This document shows, piece after piece, positions 55,114 to 63,700 of a DNA stretch of 64,000 nt. Each line of letters starts with the position of its first letter. Within the stretch, counting starts at the first letter, position 1. Position numbers and translations under genes: made by a program. The DNA comes from Psychrobacillus psychrodurans. Lineage in GTDB: Bacteria > Bacillota > Bacilli > Bacillales_A > Planococcaceae. The DNA is taken from the NCBI RefSeq assembly GCF_027563345.1, contig NZ_JAMKBK010000003.1. The stretch is one strand, 5' to 3'. The notes under the pieces are model-generated. The model worked only from the letters and a program-made list of their open reading frames with translations, did not search any database and was not told the DNA's origin.

Positions 55114-55374
55114 TTACTTATCTCTATTAGCTATGTGAGATTCGACAGCCTCTTCTAAACTCATTGCTTTTTCTAAATCATCATCCACAAGTATAAGTAA
55201 AGGACCCTCTAAAATATCCCCTTCTGAAGTTCTAACTTCAAAAGTAGCAGCCCAATATTTTGGGGGAATTCTAGATATTTCCACACCTATTAGTTCTAAT
55301 TTGAAGCTTTCATTCCTATCTTTATTTACATATTCAAGCGCCAGTTGTTCTGCTCTTTCTCTTGATAACTTCAT
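55114..55374 (-). CDS. Probable immunity protein for the metallopeptidase toxin
   Basis: 86 residues: an N-terminal helix (RERAEQLALEYVNKDR) and a beta-rich part with YWAATFEVRTSEG. Its ATG overlaps the toxin stop as TAATG, the coupling expected of a toxin-immunity pair. Family not recognised; the immunity role comes from position. It appears intact although the toxin upstream is broken. Confidence 0.65.
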   Translation of the reverse strand: MKLSRERAEQLALEYVNKDRNESFKLELIGVEISRIPPKYWAATFEVRTSEGDILEGPLLILVDDDLEKAMSLEEAVESHIANRDK

Positions 55375-55797
55375 TACCGAATACCTCCATATTGTGTTAT
55401 ATACCAGTTAGCATGTAGTTGCTCAGCTTCGTTTAAGGAATTCCATCTTTTTGGGTTATTTGATAACATATCATAAACAAATTGCTCAGAAGCATTGAAT
55501 TTAGTTAAATCATTCATTGGAACTGGTACGCTAGTACGAGGCAAATTTGAATAAGCCTCTTTCCCAATTTGTTTATATTGAATATAGTGTGACAATTCAT
55601 GCCAAACTTCATATTGTGTTGGGTTACTTTTCAATACCAGTTCTCCAGTATTATAGTTAAAGCCTCCTCCTTTTCCTGGTGGCAAAAACTCATCTCCAAC
55701 CTTGAGTGTTACTCATCTTTTTTCAAGATAATTGCCTAAAAGTTTCAAGTCTTTTTCACTATAGTGTTTACCACCAAGGCGACCTGTTTCTTCCACA
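55374..55797 (-). pseudogene. Zincin-like metallopeptidase toxin C-terminus, broken
   Basis: The domain reads LGGKHYSEKDLKLLGNYLEK, R, a TGA stop (55715-55713) where Gly is expected, then VTLKVGDEFLPPGKGGGFNY. The zinc motif is HELSHYIQ (HExxH), followed by WNSLNEAEQLHANWY. Upstream of ETGR a one-base shift joins it to GKIDMWKK, so the link to any toxin body is lost. An internal start might still express the 103-residue HExxH piece. Confidence 0.75.
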
Positions 55798-55871
55798 TAT
55801 CAATCTTACCCGTACCCTATGTTGTAATCTTAAAAGCTAAAAATAAAAAAATCAGCCATTTTACCAGCCTA

Positions 55872-56380
55872 TTAAACTACTTCTTTTTCTTGCACTATCG
55901 GCAATTTATAGTCTGTTTTATGTTTTATCATGCCATAAATAATGTTCACAAGCCTTCTCATTATGCACACCAATGCTTGTCCCTTTGTTTTGCCTTCTTT
56001 CAGTTTTCATTGATAGTAAAAATGAAACACAGGGTTCCTAGGTAGTTTACTCCCTTTTGCCACTTGTACTTGCTGTACGGCTAAATTGTAAAATAAGGCG
56101 TGTAGCTCCCGATTTCCCTGTTTGCTTTTTGGTTCCTTGCCTTTCCCACCAGAGCCAAAGTAAACAGGAACAATACCCGCAAATCGTGCTAATTTATTGG
56201 CATTAGGAAAGCGTCTTACAACGCCTATCTCTGCAATTAATGCAGAAGCTGTCACAAGGTCAATGCCTGGCATGGAGTCTAGTTGAAAGTCTAGTAAACT
56301 CATTAACTGTTTTAATTCGGCTTCCATATAGTTCATTTCAATAAATAGGGCATACATTTTAAATGTGTGTACGTACTTTA
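55872..56380 (-). mobile_element. IS110-family transposase remnant (Transposase_20 part)
   Basis: The minus strand encodes SMPGIDLVTASALIAEIGVV, LARFAGIVPVYFGSGGKGKE, GNRELHALFYNLAVQQVQVA, and then after a TGA in the YYQKKLKEG region continues KTKGQALVCIMRRLVNIIYG to a TAA at 55872. The N-terminal DEDD catalytic domain is absent. It has inserted between, or deleted, parts of the toxin genes. Confidence 0.85.
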
Positions 56381-56469
56381 TAATTGTAGAAACATAATAT
56401 AGGGCTTACAGGGGTCACTCATATTCCTCGTATAAAAAATGAACTATTCGTCACTCCCCTCCCAAAATA

Positions 56470-56502
56470 AAACCTTAGAGATTGTCTATATCTCTAAGGT
56501 TT
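56470..56502 (-). terminator. Terminator of the 158-residue immunity-like gene
   Basis: AAACCTTAGAGAT / ATCTCTAAGGTTT, a 13-bp stem followed by TATTTTGGG on the minus strand. Confidence 0.85.
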
Positions 56503-56509
56503 ATATAAT

Positions 56510-56986
56510 TTATTCCTGTGTTAGAGGTGTAATAAAACAATTATCTATTGAAAACCTATTTAAAAAATCCAATGCTTCTTGAGTTACAACTAACTCACCT
56601 TTCGGTGATAAACAGAAATGATGCCCTGACCAGTTTTTGAAGTTCTCTTCTTCTACTTCAATTTTACCAAGCGGAATAAATCTGCTAAATTTAGGTATTT
56701 CTTTATCTGGATACATTTCTATAAACTCATCTGACTTTGTAATCAAACACTCTTCAAGTTTGTAATCGATAAAATCACTATTCTCTAATTCTGTTCCAAG
56801 TTTACTTGACACGATGAAGGCTGGTGTTGACTCTAAAAGGTCATCTCCTAGCCATCCTTCAAATTCATAATGTAAATATTTTACCTTTTCTGATATACCC
56901 TCTGTTGCAATTTCTTCTTCTGTTCCATAAATGGTATATTCACCATGACCACCTGATACTTCTGGTTCTAAAAAATATAATATCAT
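56510..56986 (-). CDS. Immunity-type protein, 158 residues
   Basis: Begins MILYFLEPEVSGGHGEYTIY and contains HYEFEGWLGDDLLESTPAFI and SDEFIEMYPDKEIPKF, a layout I associate with immunity proteins encoded after HNH-like LXG toxins. It lies 24 bases downstream of the toxin C-terminus at 57011-57373. GGAGGAG precedes the ATG. Appears intact. Confidence 0.7.
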   Translation of the reverse strand: MILYFLEPEVSGGHGEYTIYGTEEEIATEGISEKVKYLHYEFEGWLGDDLLESTPAFIVSSKLGTELENSDFIDYKLEECLITKSDEFIEMYPDKEIPKFSRFIPLGKIEVEEENFKNWSGHHFCLSPKGELVVTQEALDFLNRFSIDNCFITPLTQE

Positions 56987-57010
56987 TAGTTTACTCCTCC
57001 TACCACAAAC

Positions 57011-57373
57011 TTACCTTTTCACTGGCGGATTAAAATTTCCACCATATTTCTTATCTAACTCTATCATATAATTTATTACTTCTTCTTTTGTAGGATTTGG
57101 ATTATTTCTATAAAATCTATTCCAATCCCTTCTTATTTTTGATAAATGTATATCACTGTTTATTTCTTTTGGTATCCCTCTCAGGTTTTCTAGAGCATGT
57201 ATTTCTTCAAGTGAAAATATATTAGGATGTCTTTTTAATATTTGTTGCTCAATTGCATGATGTACCACAACACTACCTTTAAGGTCAGGATACTCATTAA
57301 AGAATGTCTTTTTATAGTCCTTGATACTTTTACCTTTTTCTATACCCTTAGCTCCATCATTAACATTACCCAC
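57011..57373 (-). CDS. Toxin C-terminal domain (HHxIEQ nuclease-like), out of frame with its LXG body
   Basis: 120 residues if begun at GTG 57373. Core motifs VVVHHAIEQQILKRHPN, ENLRGIPKEINSDIHLSKIR and DWNRFYRNNPNPT look like a histidine-rich nuclease domain of polymorphic toxins. The frame is shifted by one base against the LXG gene, whose TAA overlaps it by 8 bases. NVNDGAKGIEKGKSI at its start is the normal linker, so it was once part of the same protein. Confidence 0.7.
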   Translation of the reverse strand: MGNVNDGAKGIEKGKSIKDYKKTFFNEYPDLKGSVVVHHAIEQQILKRHPNIFSLEEIHALENLRGIPKEINSDIHLSKIRRDWNRFYRNNPNPTKEEVINYMIELDKKYGGNFNPPVKR

Positions 57374-58427
57374 CGGTACTAGCCATACCTACAACTGGAA
57401 TCATCGCAGAAAAAGAAAGTGTCGCATTTAATGCGTCCCCTCTTGCCGTATAGATTAGTCCATTTGCCCCATCTGCTATTTCACCAACAACAGGTATAAG
57501 CCCCGCTATATCCAAACCAAACTGTAAAGAATCTAGTATTTTGTTTTCTTTCGGTTTGTCGACTTTAACGGTCTCTTCTTCCTTATATTCAACTTTGGAA
57601 ACAACTTCATAGAAAACTGTTTGCCCTACAACATACTCTTTAATGAGTAAACCATTATCATACGCATGATATTTTACATTTTCCGCTACGTTTTCTTCAA
57701 TAGTCTTAACTTTCTTTCCATGCATCGTTTGAAAAGTCGGTGCAGTAATCATTGTACCAATCAGCTGTTCCTGTTCTCTTACCCATAAGTAATTTGGATC
57801 TAAGAATACTTTTGGGAACAGCTCTGTTCTAATATCACTTCTAAACGTAAGGACATCCCACTGACTCGGCAAAAAGTTTATATCCTTCACCCCAGCTTGG
57901 AACAGCCCTTCCATATCTGTCAGCCACGTGTCCATCGTCTGCAAGCCTTGTTCAATTGGATTTAGTGCATATGTCTGAAGAGCATCAAATTCATAAAGTT
58001 GCATTAAGGTATCATCCCGTTTTCTTTTAGAACTAATGACTCCCTCTTGCACTCCGCTATCGTCTAAATGTGGCAGGGCAACAATATCACTCACTTGATC
58101 CATGATACTATTTGCCTCATCCGTCAAGCTAGCAGTGAGTTCACTAATAAGCGTTAGTCCCTGTTCTAGCTCTCCTTCAAGGAATGTTTCGAGTATGTAA
58201 CCGGAGGAGTCAGGTTCCAGTGAATGAAGTGCTGCCTCCATCTGGTTAAGCACTTGTTTAAACTGTTCAGAAAACAACTGGAAAAAGTGAAGAAACGGTA
58301 AATGGCATTCCTGGTAAAAAGAGCGGATGGCATTACCTCCCGCTCCCTTTAATTGATCCTCCATCTGAACTAGACCCTCCACTGCATGGTGGATTGCTTT
58401 CATTTCACTGCTTAGCCTACCTAACAT
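57366..58427 (-). pseudogene. LXG-domain polymorphic toxin body, truncated at both ends
   Basis: 353 residues. The LXG domain (LSSEMKAIHHAVEGLVQMED, RSFYQECHLPFLHFFQLF) is followed by a long linker and the pretoxin region AGLIPVVGEIADGANGLIYT. LXG proteins leave by the type VII (Ess/Yuk) secretion system. About 15-20 residues seem missing before NITMLGRL, no good ribosome binding site is seen, and after VVGMASTGG a frameshift gives TAA just before the nuclease domain. No type VII component genes occur in this window. Confidence 0.8.
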
Positions 58428-58545
58428 AGTTATGTTGCGGACGTAATATAAATTTAAAGCGTCACGTTTTATTAATATTTTATTTAAGAGTTGAAAATAA
58501 TTTTTATCATCTCATCAGTGATTTATGATTATACAAACAAAAAGA

Positions 58546-58571
58546 GCATTAATCCATTATTGGATTAATGC
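58546..58571 (-). terminator. Terminator after the membrane protein gene
   Basis: GCATTAATCCA / TGGATTAATGC with a 4-base loop and CTCTTTTTG on the minus strand. Confidence 0.75.
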
Positions 58572-58630
58572 CTCTAGCCCTCTAAGATATCCAAAACTCC
58601 AACACCACTTATTAAACTAACCTGCTACCT

Positions 58631-58969
58631 TTAGTTCAATAAGTACCACAAAGCAAAAGTTGTTAAAACCAGAATAATCACACTTTTAATTTTATTCTTA
58701 TTCCACATATTTATTGCTGATAAGAACCCTCCTAATACAAAAAACACAATTCCAATTAACTCCATTATCCTAATGGCAAATAAAGACCCTAGATGTGCAA
58801 AGAAAGCACCCATTACAATAAATCCAATTGTTAAAATAAAACGGCGTGACATAAAATCATTCATTGCTGATTTTTTATCATCAGTATTCATTTTTAAATA
58901 ACCTCTAACAACCATAAAAGCTGGTATTCCCCAAATAATTATAAACGGAATAAGAGAATCAATATCCAC
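58631..58969 (-). CDS. Small membrane protein with four hydrophobic segments
   Basis: 112 residues from GTG 58969 (VDIDSLIPFIIIWG). The frame is open 17 codons further up, and AAAGGGGGAATGG lies 12 or more bases before the GTG, so the exact start is unsure. Four hydrophobic stretches with a cytoplasmic loop NTDDKKSAMNDFMSRR. I do not recognise the family. Flanked upstream by repeat copy C. Confidence 0.6.
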   Translation of the reverse strand: MDIDSLIPFIIIWGIPAFMVVRGYLKMNTDDKKSAMNDFMSRRFILTIGFIVMGAFFAHLGSLFAIRIMELIGIVFFVLGGFLSAINMWNKNKIKSVIILVLTTFALWYLLN

Positions 58970-59011
58970 AATATTAATTATCCATTCCCCCTTTCTACAG
59001 TTGGGTAAATT

Positions 59012-59074
59012 ACTCTTCAACTAAACTGCTTCGTTTGTTCAACAAGAAAAAAAGCTTTACCCCTTCTTGAAGTA
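59012..59074. repeat. Dispersed palindromic repeat, copy C, left portion
   Basis: CTTCAACTAAACTGCTTCG, then TTCAACAAGAAAAAAAGC and the first arm of the terminator hairpin GCTTTACCCCTTCTTGAAGTA. It is interrupted after GAAGTA by the group II intron and continues at 59730. Confidence 0.85.
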
Positions 59075-59729
59075 GTCGAGTAGAAGGGAACCTCTCTACC
59101 TTACGGTAGATTGTGTTCCACCCCCCTCACAGAACCGTGCTTGCGCTATTTACGCACACGGCTCCTCCAAATCATCATTCACAAAATGGTGATTCTGCTA
59201 TCCTCAATAGTTTAGTTTACATTTATTATTTCTACCGCTGTGTGTAGTAAATGTGTCCCTAGTGAGGGTGATCATTTGGTAGCAGCCTTTCCTCCATCGG
59301 CATTACCCAACTTCATTGGTACTACGCTGCTATCCGACTCCCTACAACGGCATTGGTTTCCTCGCTTATTATTGCTTGTACACCATACTCTTCTATAAGA
59401 AGAAAAGACCGGTAGGGCCTCCCTAGTTGCCGTATCATATCGATGTGTGACGTGCCAAGGTCTCTGACTCCAGAGAGGTTTTATCCTTCTTGCCTTTAAC
59501 GATGATAAAATATAGCTTTCTGCCGTGCTTAAAGCATCTGCCCTCTCGATTTACTAACATTATGGAGCACAATCCCTTCAACCATTTGGCTTTCGGCCCG
59601 CCACCTAACTGTCTACTCTTAAAGGCTAATGTTACCATTAGCCCTCCAAGACTCGCTACGAGTGAATGGCTAGTTCTTTCTCGGCGGGAATCCCACCCGC
59701 TATATGATACGACCTAGGCTCGGCCGCAC
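59075..59729 (-). mobile_element. ORF-less group II intron
   Basis: On the minus strand the element begins GTGCGGCC at 59729, matching the GUGYG 5' end of group II introns, and ends CTCGAC (AY) at 59075. Domain V is seen at 59164-59132: GAGCCGTGTGCG and GCAAGCACGGTTC form its stem. A domain VI hairpin (GGAAC...TCTACC GTAA GGTAGA...GTTCC) follows at 59119-59087. At 655 bp it has no room for a reverse transcriptase and I see no fragments of one. Both ends are fixed by comparison with intron-free repeat copies. Confidence 0.85.
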
Positions 59730-59750
59730 AAGCACCTCGTTAGTTTGACT
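59730..59750. repeat. Dispersed palindromic repeat, copy C, right portion
   Basis: AAGCACCTCGTTAGTTTGAC completes copy C. Joined to 59074 it gives GAAGTAAAGCAC, identical to copy D at the same place. Confidence 0.85.
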
Positions 59751-59817
59751 GGGGATATTTTCAATTTATTTGAATGATGTAATAAAATTATTACCTTGAA
59801 ACACTGTTTCTAAGTAT

Positions 59818-60502
59818 TCATCTGAGGTTTCTTTCCCATGTAATAACTCCATCTTCATCGAGAGCATGTATTTTTATCATATTTTCATCCATTGCCGATT
59901 TTTTCTTAAAAATACTGTACCAACCATAAATATTGTCATCTACTTTAAAAATGTTTGCTTCATAAACCTCTCCATTAAATGATACATGCACATCTTTAAT
60001 CTCATTATTTGTAATTACACCACCAAAAGAGTGATTCATTATTCTACTTTTATCGAACGGATCCTCTCCTATTCCGTTATAATCCAAGGTAATTCCATCA
60101 ATCGGATCTAATGTAGGTACGCTTAAAAAACTCTCATACCTCGCTTCTTTCGATGCTACATTAAGATGATTACCCTGCACATCCCTAAAAAGGATAACGT
60201 ACTTTGTATCTTCAATTCCTTTATAAAGTATTTCTGTCTCTGGGTAGTAATCCTTCGCTAGGTTTGAATCAAAGATAAATTTCTTTGATTCAAACAAAGA
60301 TAAATTTCTTTGATTCAAACAAAGAATCTTCTAACCTTTCTATATCTTGTTTCAATTGATCAATCTCTTTTTCTAAATCAGTTACAACATCAAGATCTTT
60401 TGAGCTGACATACCCGTTATCAACAGGATCTATAAAAGATAAAACTGCAATCACGAGTACAATTATTGTAACCCCAAAAATTACTTCTTTTCTTTTTTTC
60501 AC
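59818..60502 (-). pseudogene. Membrane-anchored protein split by a 25-bp tandem duplication
   Basis: The 5' part (from GTG 60502, VKKRKEVIFGVTIIVLVIAV) has one transmembrane helix and a coiled coil (DLEKEIDQLKQDIERLED). After SLFESKKFIF the frame ends. The 3' part starts with the same SLFESKKFIF and runs DSNLAKDYYPETEILYKGIE to TAG at 59818. A 25-bp repeat at 60270-60294 and 60295-60319 causes the shift; removing one copy rejoins the frames into about 220 residues. Function unknown, extracellular by topology. Confidence 0.75.
60270..60319. repeat. 25-bp perfect tandem duplication
   Basis: The unit starts CAAAGATAAATTTCTTTGAT and ends TCAAA, present twice without a mismatch. Being 8 codons plus one base, it breaks the reading frame of the surrounding gene. 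Confidence 0.95.
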
Positions 60503-60568
60503 CTTTGTCCCCTGTCCCCCCAATTAAATTCTACAACCTAAGTAACGCAAAGTCCTTCACATAAAGTG

Positions 60569-60638
60569 CCTTCTTATTGAGCTAAACTACACCTTTAGGT
60601 CCTTCTGGAAGTAAAGCACACCGTTAGCTTAAGAAGAA
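60569..60638. repeat. Dispersed palindromic repeat, copy D
   Basis: CTTCTTATTGAGCTAAACTA, then CCTTCTGGAAGTAAAGCAC and CCGTTAGCTTAAGAAG. The A-rich part and one hairpin arm are deleted. It separates the split membrane-anchored gene from the 67-residue protein gene, ending 9 bases from the latter's stop. Confidence 0.75.
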
Positions 60639-60646
60639 TTTTTTAC

Positions 60647-60850
60647 TTATTTCTTCTGTTTTCTACGGTAAAAAAAACGCCATATATAAAAGATAGTCCA
60701 TGCTATTACTAACACTGACAAAGGAATATACTGATATTTTTGTTCACCATAAAATATAAAGATGCATCCTATAATAAACGCTGGTACCGCCAAATAAAAC
60801 CACATTCTTACTTCCTTGTTTTTAAAACTTAATTCAAATCGTTCACTCAT
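60647..60850 (-). CDS. Small membrane protein with two hydrophobic segments
   Basis: 67 residues from ATG 60850, which has GGGGTGGAG upstream; the frame extends ten codons earlier without a good binding site. Two transmembrane helices (WFYLAVPAFIIGCIFIFYG and YIPLSVLVIAWTIFYIW) and a basic tail RRKQKK. Function unknown. Lies between repeat copies D and E. Confidence 0.6.
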   Translation of the reverse strand: MSERFELSFKNKEVRMWFYLAVPAFIIGCIFIFYGEQKYQYIPLSVLVIAWTIFYIWRFFYRRKQKK

Positions 60851-60968
60851 ATACTCCACCCCGTTTATAACTTTCTTCAATTAACCTACCCTTTAATACG
60901 TTTGAAACGTATTGAGGTTCCAATTTTCCACAATTTCCCTACTATTATTAAACAAATTCCATTCTATT

Positions 60969-61051
60969 ATTCAACTAAACTATGTCTTTAGTTCAATAAG
61001 AAAAAAGGCTTTACTCCTTCTCGAAGTTAAGCATCCGTTAGTTGAAGTAGA
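60969..61051. repeat. Dispersed palindromic repeat, copy E (most complete)
   Basis: TTCAACTAAACTATGTCTTT, AGTTCAATAAGAAAAAAGGC, TTTACTCCTTCTCGAAG, TTAAGCATCCGTTAGTTGAAG. It shows the modules clearly: a left AACTAAA/TTTAGTT hairpin, an A-rich stretch, the GCTTTAC hairpin, and the right end CGTTAGTTGAAG, which is inverted relative to the left end. Confidence 0.85.
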
Positions 61052-61547
61052 AGACTCACAAACACTGACTATGGCATAATTTAAAATGAAACTTTCAACA
61101 CACTATCAATATGAGACAAACTATTGGCTGGATTAGCAATACATGCAGCAAAAAAAACGCTGCACCACAGAGGATGAAAATTGGTTCAGAACGGGTATAG
61201 TTTAGTAGGGCTGGCGAAGAAGGTCGATGAACTATGGTGTCATAGAGCCCATCCGTTAGTCTGACTCCAACGACCACGGTGCATCACAGACTGACGCACT
61301 CTATACGAGTAGCACTCATGGGAGATTAATTCTACTCTGGTTATTGCACCAGCCTGCCTTTATTCTTAGGAGAATGGAGTTGGTTCCTAAATTACCCTTT
61401 AACTTCATATAAATATTCTGAAGGCTCAGCCTTTTTTTAAAAAAGCTTTTTCTGATTCTCTTTTGCTATGCAATTTTGTATATTTTGAGCATTTTTTAAT
61501 TTTCATGGGAGTTCAAGAAGAAATCCACCCGTAAAAGAACTATTGCC
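61052..61547. other. Intergenic region without a supported gene
   Basis: No frame with a plausible start or family. CATCCGTTAGTCTGAC near 61249 resembles the right end of the dispersed repeat. A 60-codon minus-strand frame at 61095-61277 has no ribosome binding site. Confidence 0.5.
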
Positions 61548-62318
61548 TTAATTACTTATATATTTATAATACGCTTCTGTTTCAGCTTTAATTGAACAGC
61601 TATTTTTTAAAAATACTTTTTGCATTTTTTTATTGGTCTCATGTGTAATTCCTATGTAATAGGTTGCTCCCAATTCTTTTAGTAAATTCATGGACTGATA
61701 GTGAATAGATATACTATGTCCTTTCCCTCTCTCTTCAGGTAAAATCCCAAAATAAAATAACCTTCCTTCGTCTACAGTGCCACGTTCTATATGGGGGATA
61801 GATATGCCAACAGGTTTGTCTTCTAAGTAAATGACATTACAAGATTTACTCCAATTCTCTCCTATTTCATTTTTCACTGAGTTTAGATGTTCATCCATTG
61901 TAAGTGAAGTTGAGGAGTTTTCAGACGCATACATACATTTCTCCCAAATTTTCTTAAATTCATCTTCCGATATATTATAGTCACTTAATGATTGCCAATC
62001 GTACCCTTTTTTATTTTTATTAATATCATTTAAGTCTCTAAAAACTTCAACTTTTGAAGCATACTTTTCAAATCCCAAATTAATTAGCATTTGCGAAAGA
62101 AGCAAATAGTGTTCCGAAGTTCTGTTAATTAAAGCACTAATTCTGCTAAGTTTATTTTGTATAGCAAAGTCATTTAAAATATTTATCTTATCTTTCCAGT
62201 TATTATGGTCATAGTACACCCTCTCTTCTTCTTCTATTCCAATATACTGAGGCATGCCATTTAATACTTTAAATGATTCTTTAAAAAGGTTTTCCACCAT
62301 AGAAATTTGAGACAACAT
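61548..62318 (-). CDS. GNAT family N-acetyltransferase
   Basis: 256 residues. The C-terminal GNAT domain is visible as VIYLEDKPVGISIPH and FYFGILPEERGKGHSISIHY (acetyl-CoA loop), then IGITHETNKKMQKVF. The N-terminal half is another, weaker GNAT-like lobe. Substrate unknown. Flanked by repeat copy F, 53 bases before the start. Confidence 0.82.
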   Translation of the reverse strand: MLSQISMVENLFKESFKVLNGMPQYIGIEEEERVYYDHNNWKDKINILNDFAIQNKLSRISALINRTSEHYLLLSQMLINLGFEKYASKVEVFRDLNDINKNKKGYDWQSLSDYNISEDEFKKIWEKCMYASENSSTSLTMDEHLNSVKNEIGENWSKSCNVIYLEDKPVGISIPHIERGTVDEGRLFYFGILPEERGKGHSISIHYQSMNLLKELGATYYIGITHETNKKMQKVFLKNSCSIKAETEAYYKYISN

Positions 62319-62372
62319 ACAATCACCCTTTCAACCCTTATTCTTATTATTTCGATATTATTTTATAAATAC

Positions 62373-62402
62373 CTTCTTCAACTAAACCGCTTCTTTAGTT
62401 TA
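62373..62402. repeat. Dispersed palindromic repeat, copy F (left hairpin)
   Basis: CTTCTTCAACTAAACCGCTT and CTTTAGTTTA: the AACTAAA/TTTAGTT hairpin with its outer end. The remaining modules are missing. Confidence 0.7.
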
Positions 62403-62476
62403 AATGTATCATTTCACAATCAGCCCCAACTTACGAGAAATCAACCCCTACCTTTAAAATAGCCTTTAATAATTTA

Positions 62477-62533
62477 TATACAGTTGAAATGTATAGTCAG
62501 ACTGTATATAATAGTATAAAGTTCAACTGTATA
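62477..62533 (+). promoter_or_regulatory. PadR operator region
   Basis: TATACAGTTGAA (62477-62488) and TTCAACTGTATA (62522-62533) are exact inverted repeats, with another ACTGTATA half-site at 62501-62508. PadR regulators bind such ATAC/GTAT dyads, so autoregulation of the following gene is likely. Confidence 0.7.
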
Positions 62534-62556
62534 TTCGTTTTACAAGGAGGGATGTA

Positions 62557-62880
62557 ATGAAAAGACATAAGTTATTGCCATTAACAGAAACGATGCATTA
62601 TATATTACTTGCTTTGAGAAGGCCTTTGCATGGATACGCAATTATGCAAGAGGTCGAAACGGTGAGTAATGGAGAAGTACGGATAGCTGCCGGTACATTG
62701 TATGGTGCAATTGAAAATCTATTGAAATACAACTGGATTATTCTCGTTCCTTCAGACGACCCTCGAAGAAAAGTTTATCGTATTACAGATGAAGGCTTAG
62801 AAATTTTAGAAATAGAAAAAAGACGATTCGTGCATATTCTTTCACTTTACGAAGGAGGATTTAATGATGATAAAGTTTAA
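62557..62880 (+). CDS. PadR-family transcriptional regulator
   Basis: 107 residues. Winged helix with LPLTETMHYILLALRRPLHG, IAAGTLYGAIENLLKYNWI and DPRRKVYRITDEGLE, the standard PadR signature. AAGGAGGGATG precedes the ATG. The next gene encodes a DUF2812 protein, the usual partner, and overlaps it by 17 bases. Confidence 0.92.
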   Translation: MKRHKLLPLTETMHYILLALRRPLHGYAIMQEVETVSNGEVRIAAGTLYGAIENLLKYNWIILVPSDDPRRKVYRITDEGLEILEIEKRRFVHILSLYEGGFNDDKV

Positions 62881-63466
62881 GGTATTTTCGAATGCTCACA
62901 AAGAAGAACAATGGTTAAACAAGATGCTTCAAAATGGTTGGCAATTAAAAAGTGTAAATGCCTTTAATGTGTACTCATTTGAAAAAACATCAAATAAGGA
63001 GCAAATTTTACGACTAGATTGCCAATCATTTGCATCTGAACAAAAATTTCAGCAATACAAAGCACTTTATGAGGAGTTTGGCTGGGTACATTTAGGCGGC
63101 TCACGGTTATCGACTTTACAGTATTGGTTAAATTCGAATAGTATAGACGATTTGCTGTTTTCCGATCAATTCTCTGAAAAACATTATTTACATCGTCTTA
63201 GAAAAATATACGGGGTATACGCATGTTTTTCCCTTTTTATTACATTTTGTCTATTTCAAAACTCAGCACATTTTCTAACTATTAAAGATGCTTATTATAC
63301 ACCAGGGTTATGGGACAAAAATGGCTTTGACTTTTTGGGTGCCTTCTTATTCGAAACACCTTTAGCCATTACTAGATTCGGCTCTCCATGGCTAATGCTA
63401 ATCTTCGGCTTAGTATCTATAAATATGTATTTTAAATACAAAAGAGAAATAGACAAGTCGGTTTAA
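62864..63466 (+). CDS. DUF2812 membrane protein
   Basis: 200 residues. The N-terminal DUF2812 domain has KVFSNAHKEEQWLNKMLQNG and LGGSRLSTLQYW. Two or three hydrophobic segments follow (YGVYACFSLFITFCLF and WLMLIFGLVSINMYF). AAGGAGG stands before ATGATG. PadR-DUF2812 pairs are common in Firmicutes and are thought to sense envelope stress or substrates; the actual role here is unknown. Confidence 0.85.
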   Translation: MMIKFKVFSNAHKEEQWLNKMLQNGWQLKSVNAFNVYSFEKTSNKEQILRLDCQSFASEQKFQQYKALYEEFGWVHLGGSRLSTLQYWLNSNSIDDLLFSDQFSEKHYLHRLRKIYGVYACFSLFITFCLFQNSAHFLTIKDAYYTPGLWDKNGFDFLGAFLFETPLAITRFGSPWLMLIFGLVSINMYFKYKREIDKSV

Positions 63467-63486
63467 TAGGACTCAGCGAAGCAGGT

Positions 63487-63541
63487 AAAAGCAGACGGCC
63501 AATTGAGGTGAGGGACCCATACTTTTAACCGGTCTGCTTTT
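63487..63541 (+). terminator. Probable terminator of the PadR-DUF2812 operon
   Basis: AAAAGCAGAC / GTCTGCTTTT arms with a long loop, followed by TTATGTTTC, 20 bases after the DUF2812 stop. Confidence 0.65.
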
Positions 63542-63700
63542 TATGTTTCAATAAAAAGACGAATTCCTTTTATAGGAAAACGTCTAAAGTTTAATTAAAC
63601 TAAATGCGGCGTTTGTTTAAGTGTACATTTCACAATACATATCTGAGAACAACATAATGTTTTGGACATAAAAATAAACCATCGGAATGATGGCCAGATT

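Noticed and set aside
59435..59717. Short frames inside the group II intron
   Set aside because: They overlap structured RNA domains and show no reverse transcriptase motifs; they are chance frames.
61095..61277. Minus-strand frame of 60 codons with a hydrophobic end
   Set aside because: No ribosome binding site, no family, and it covers a sequence resembling the dispersed repeat end.
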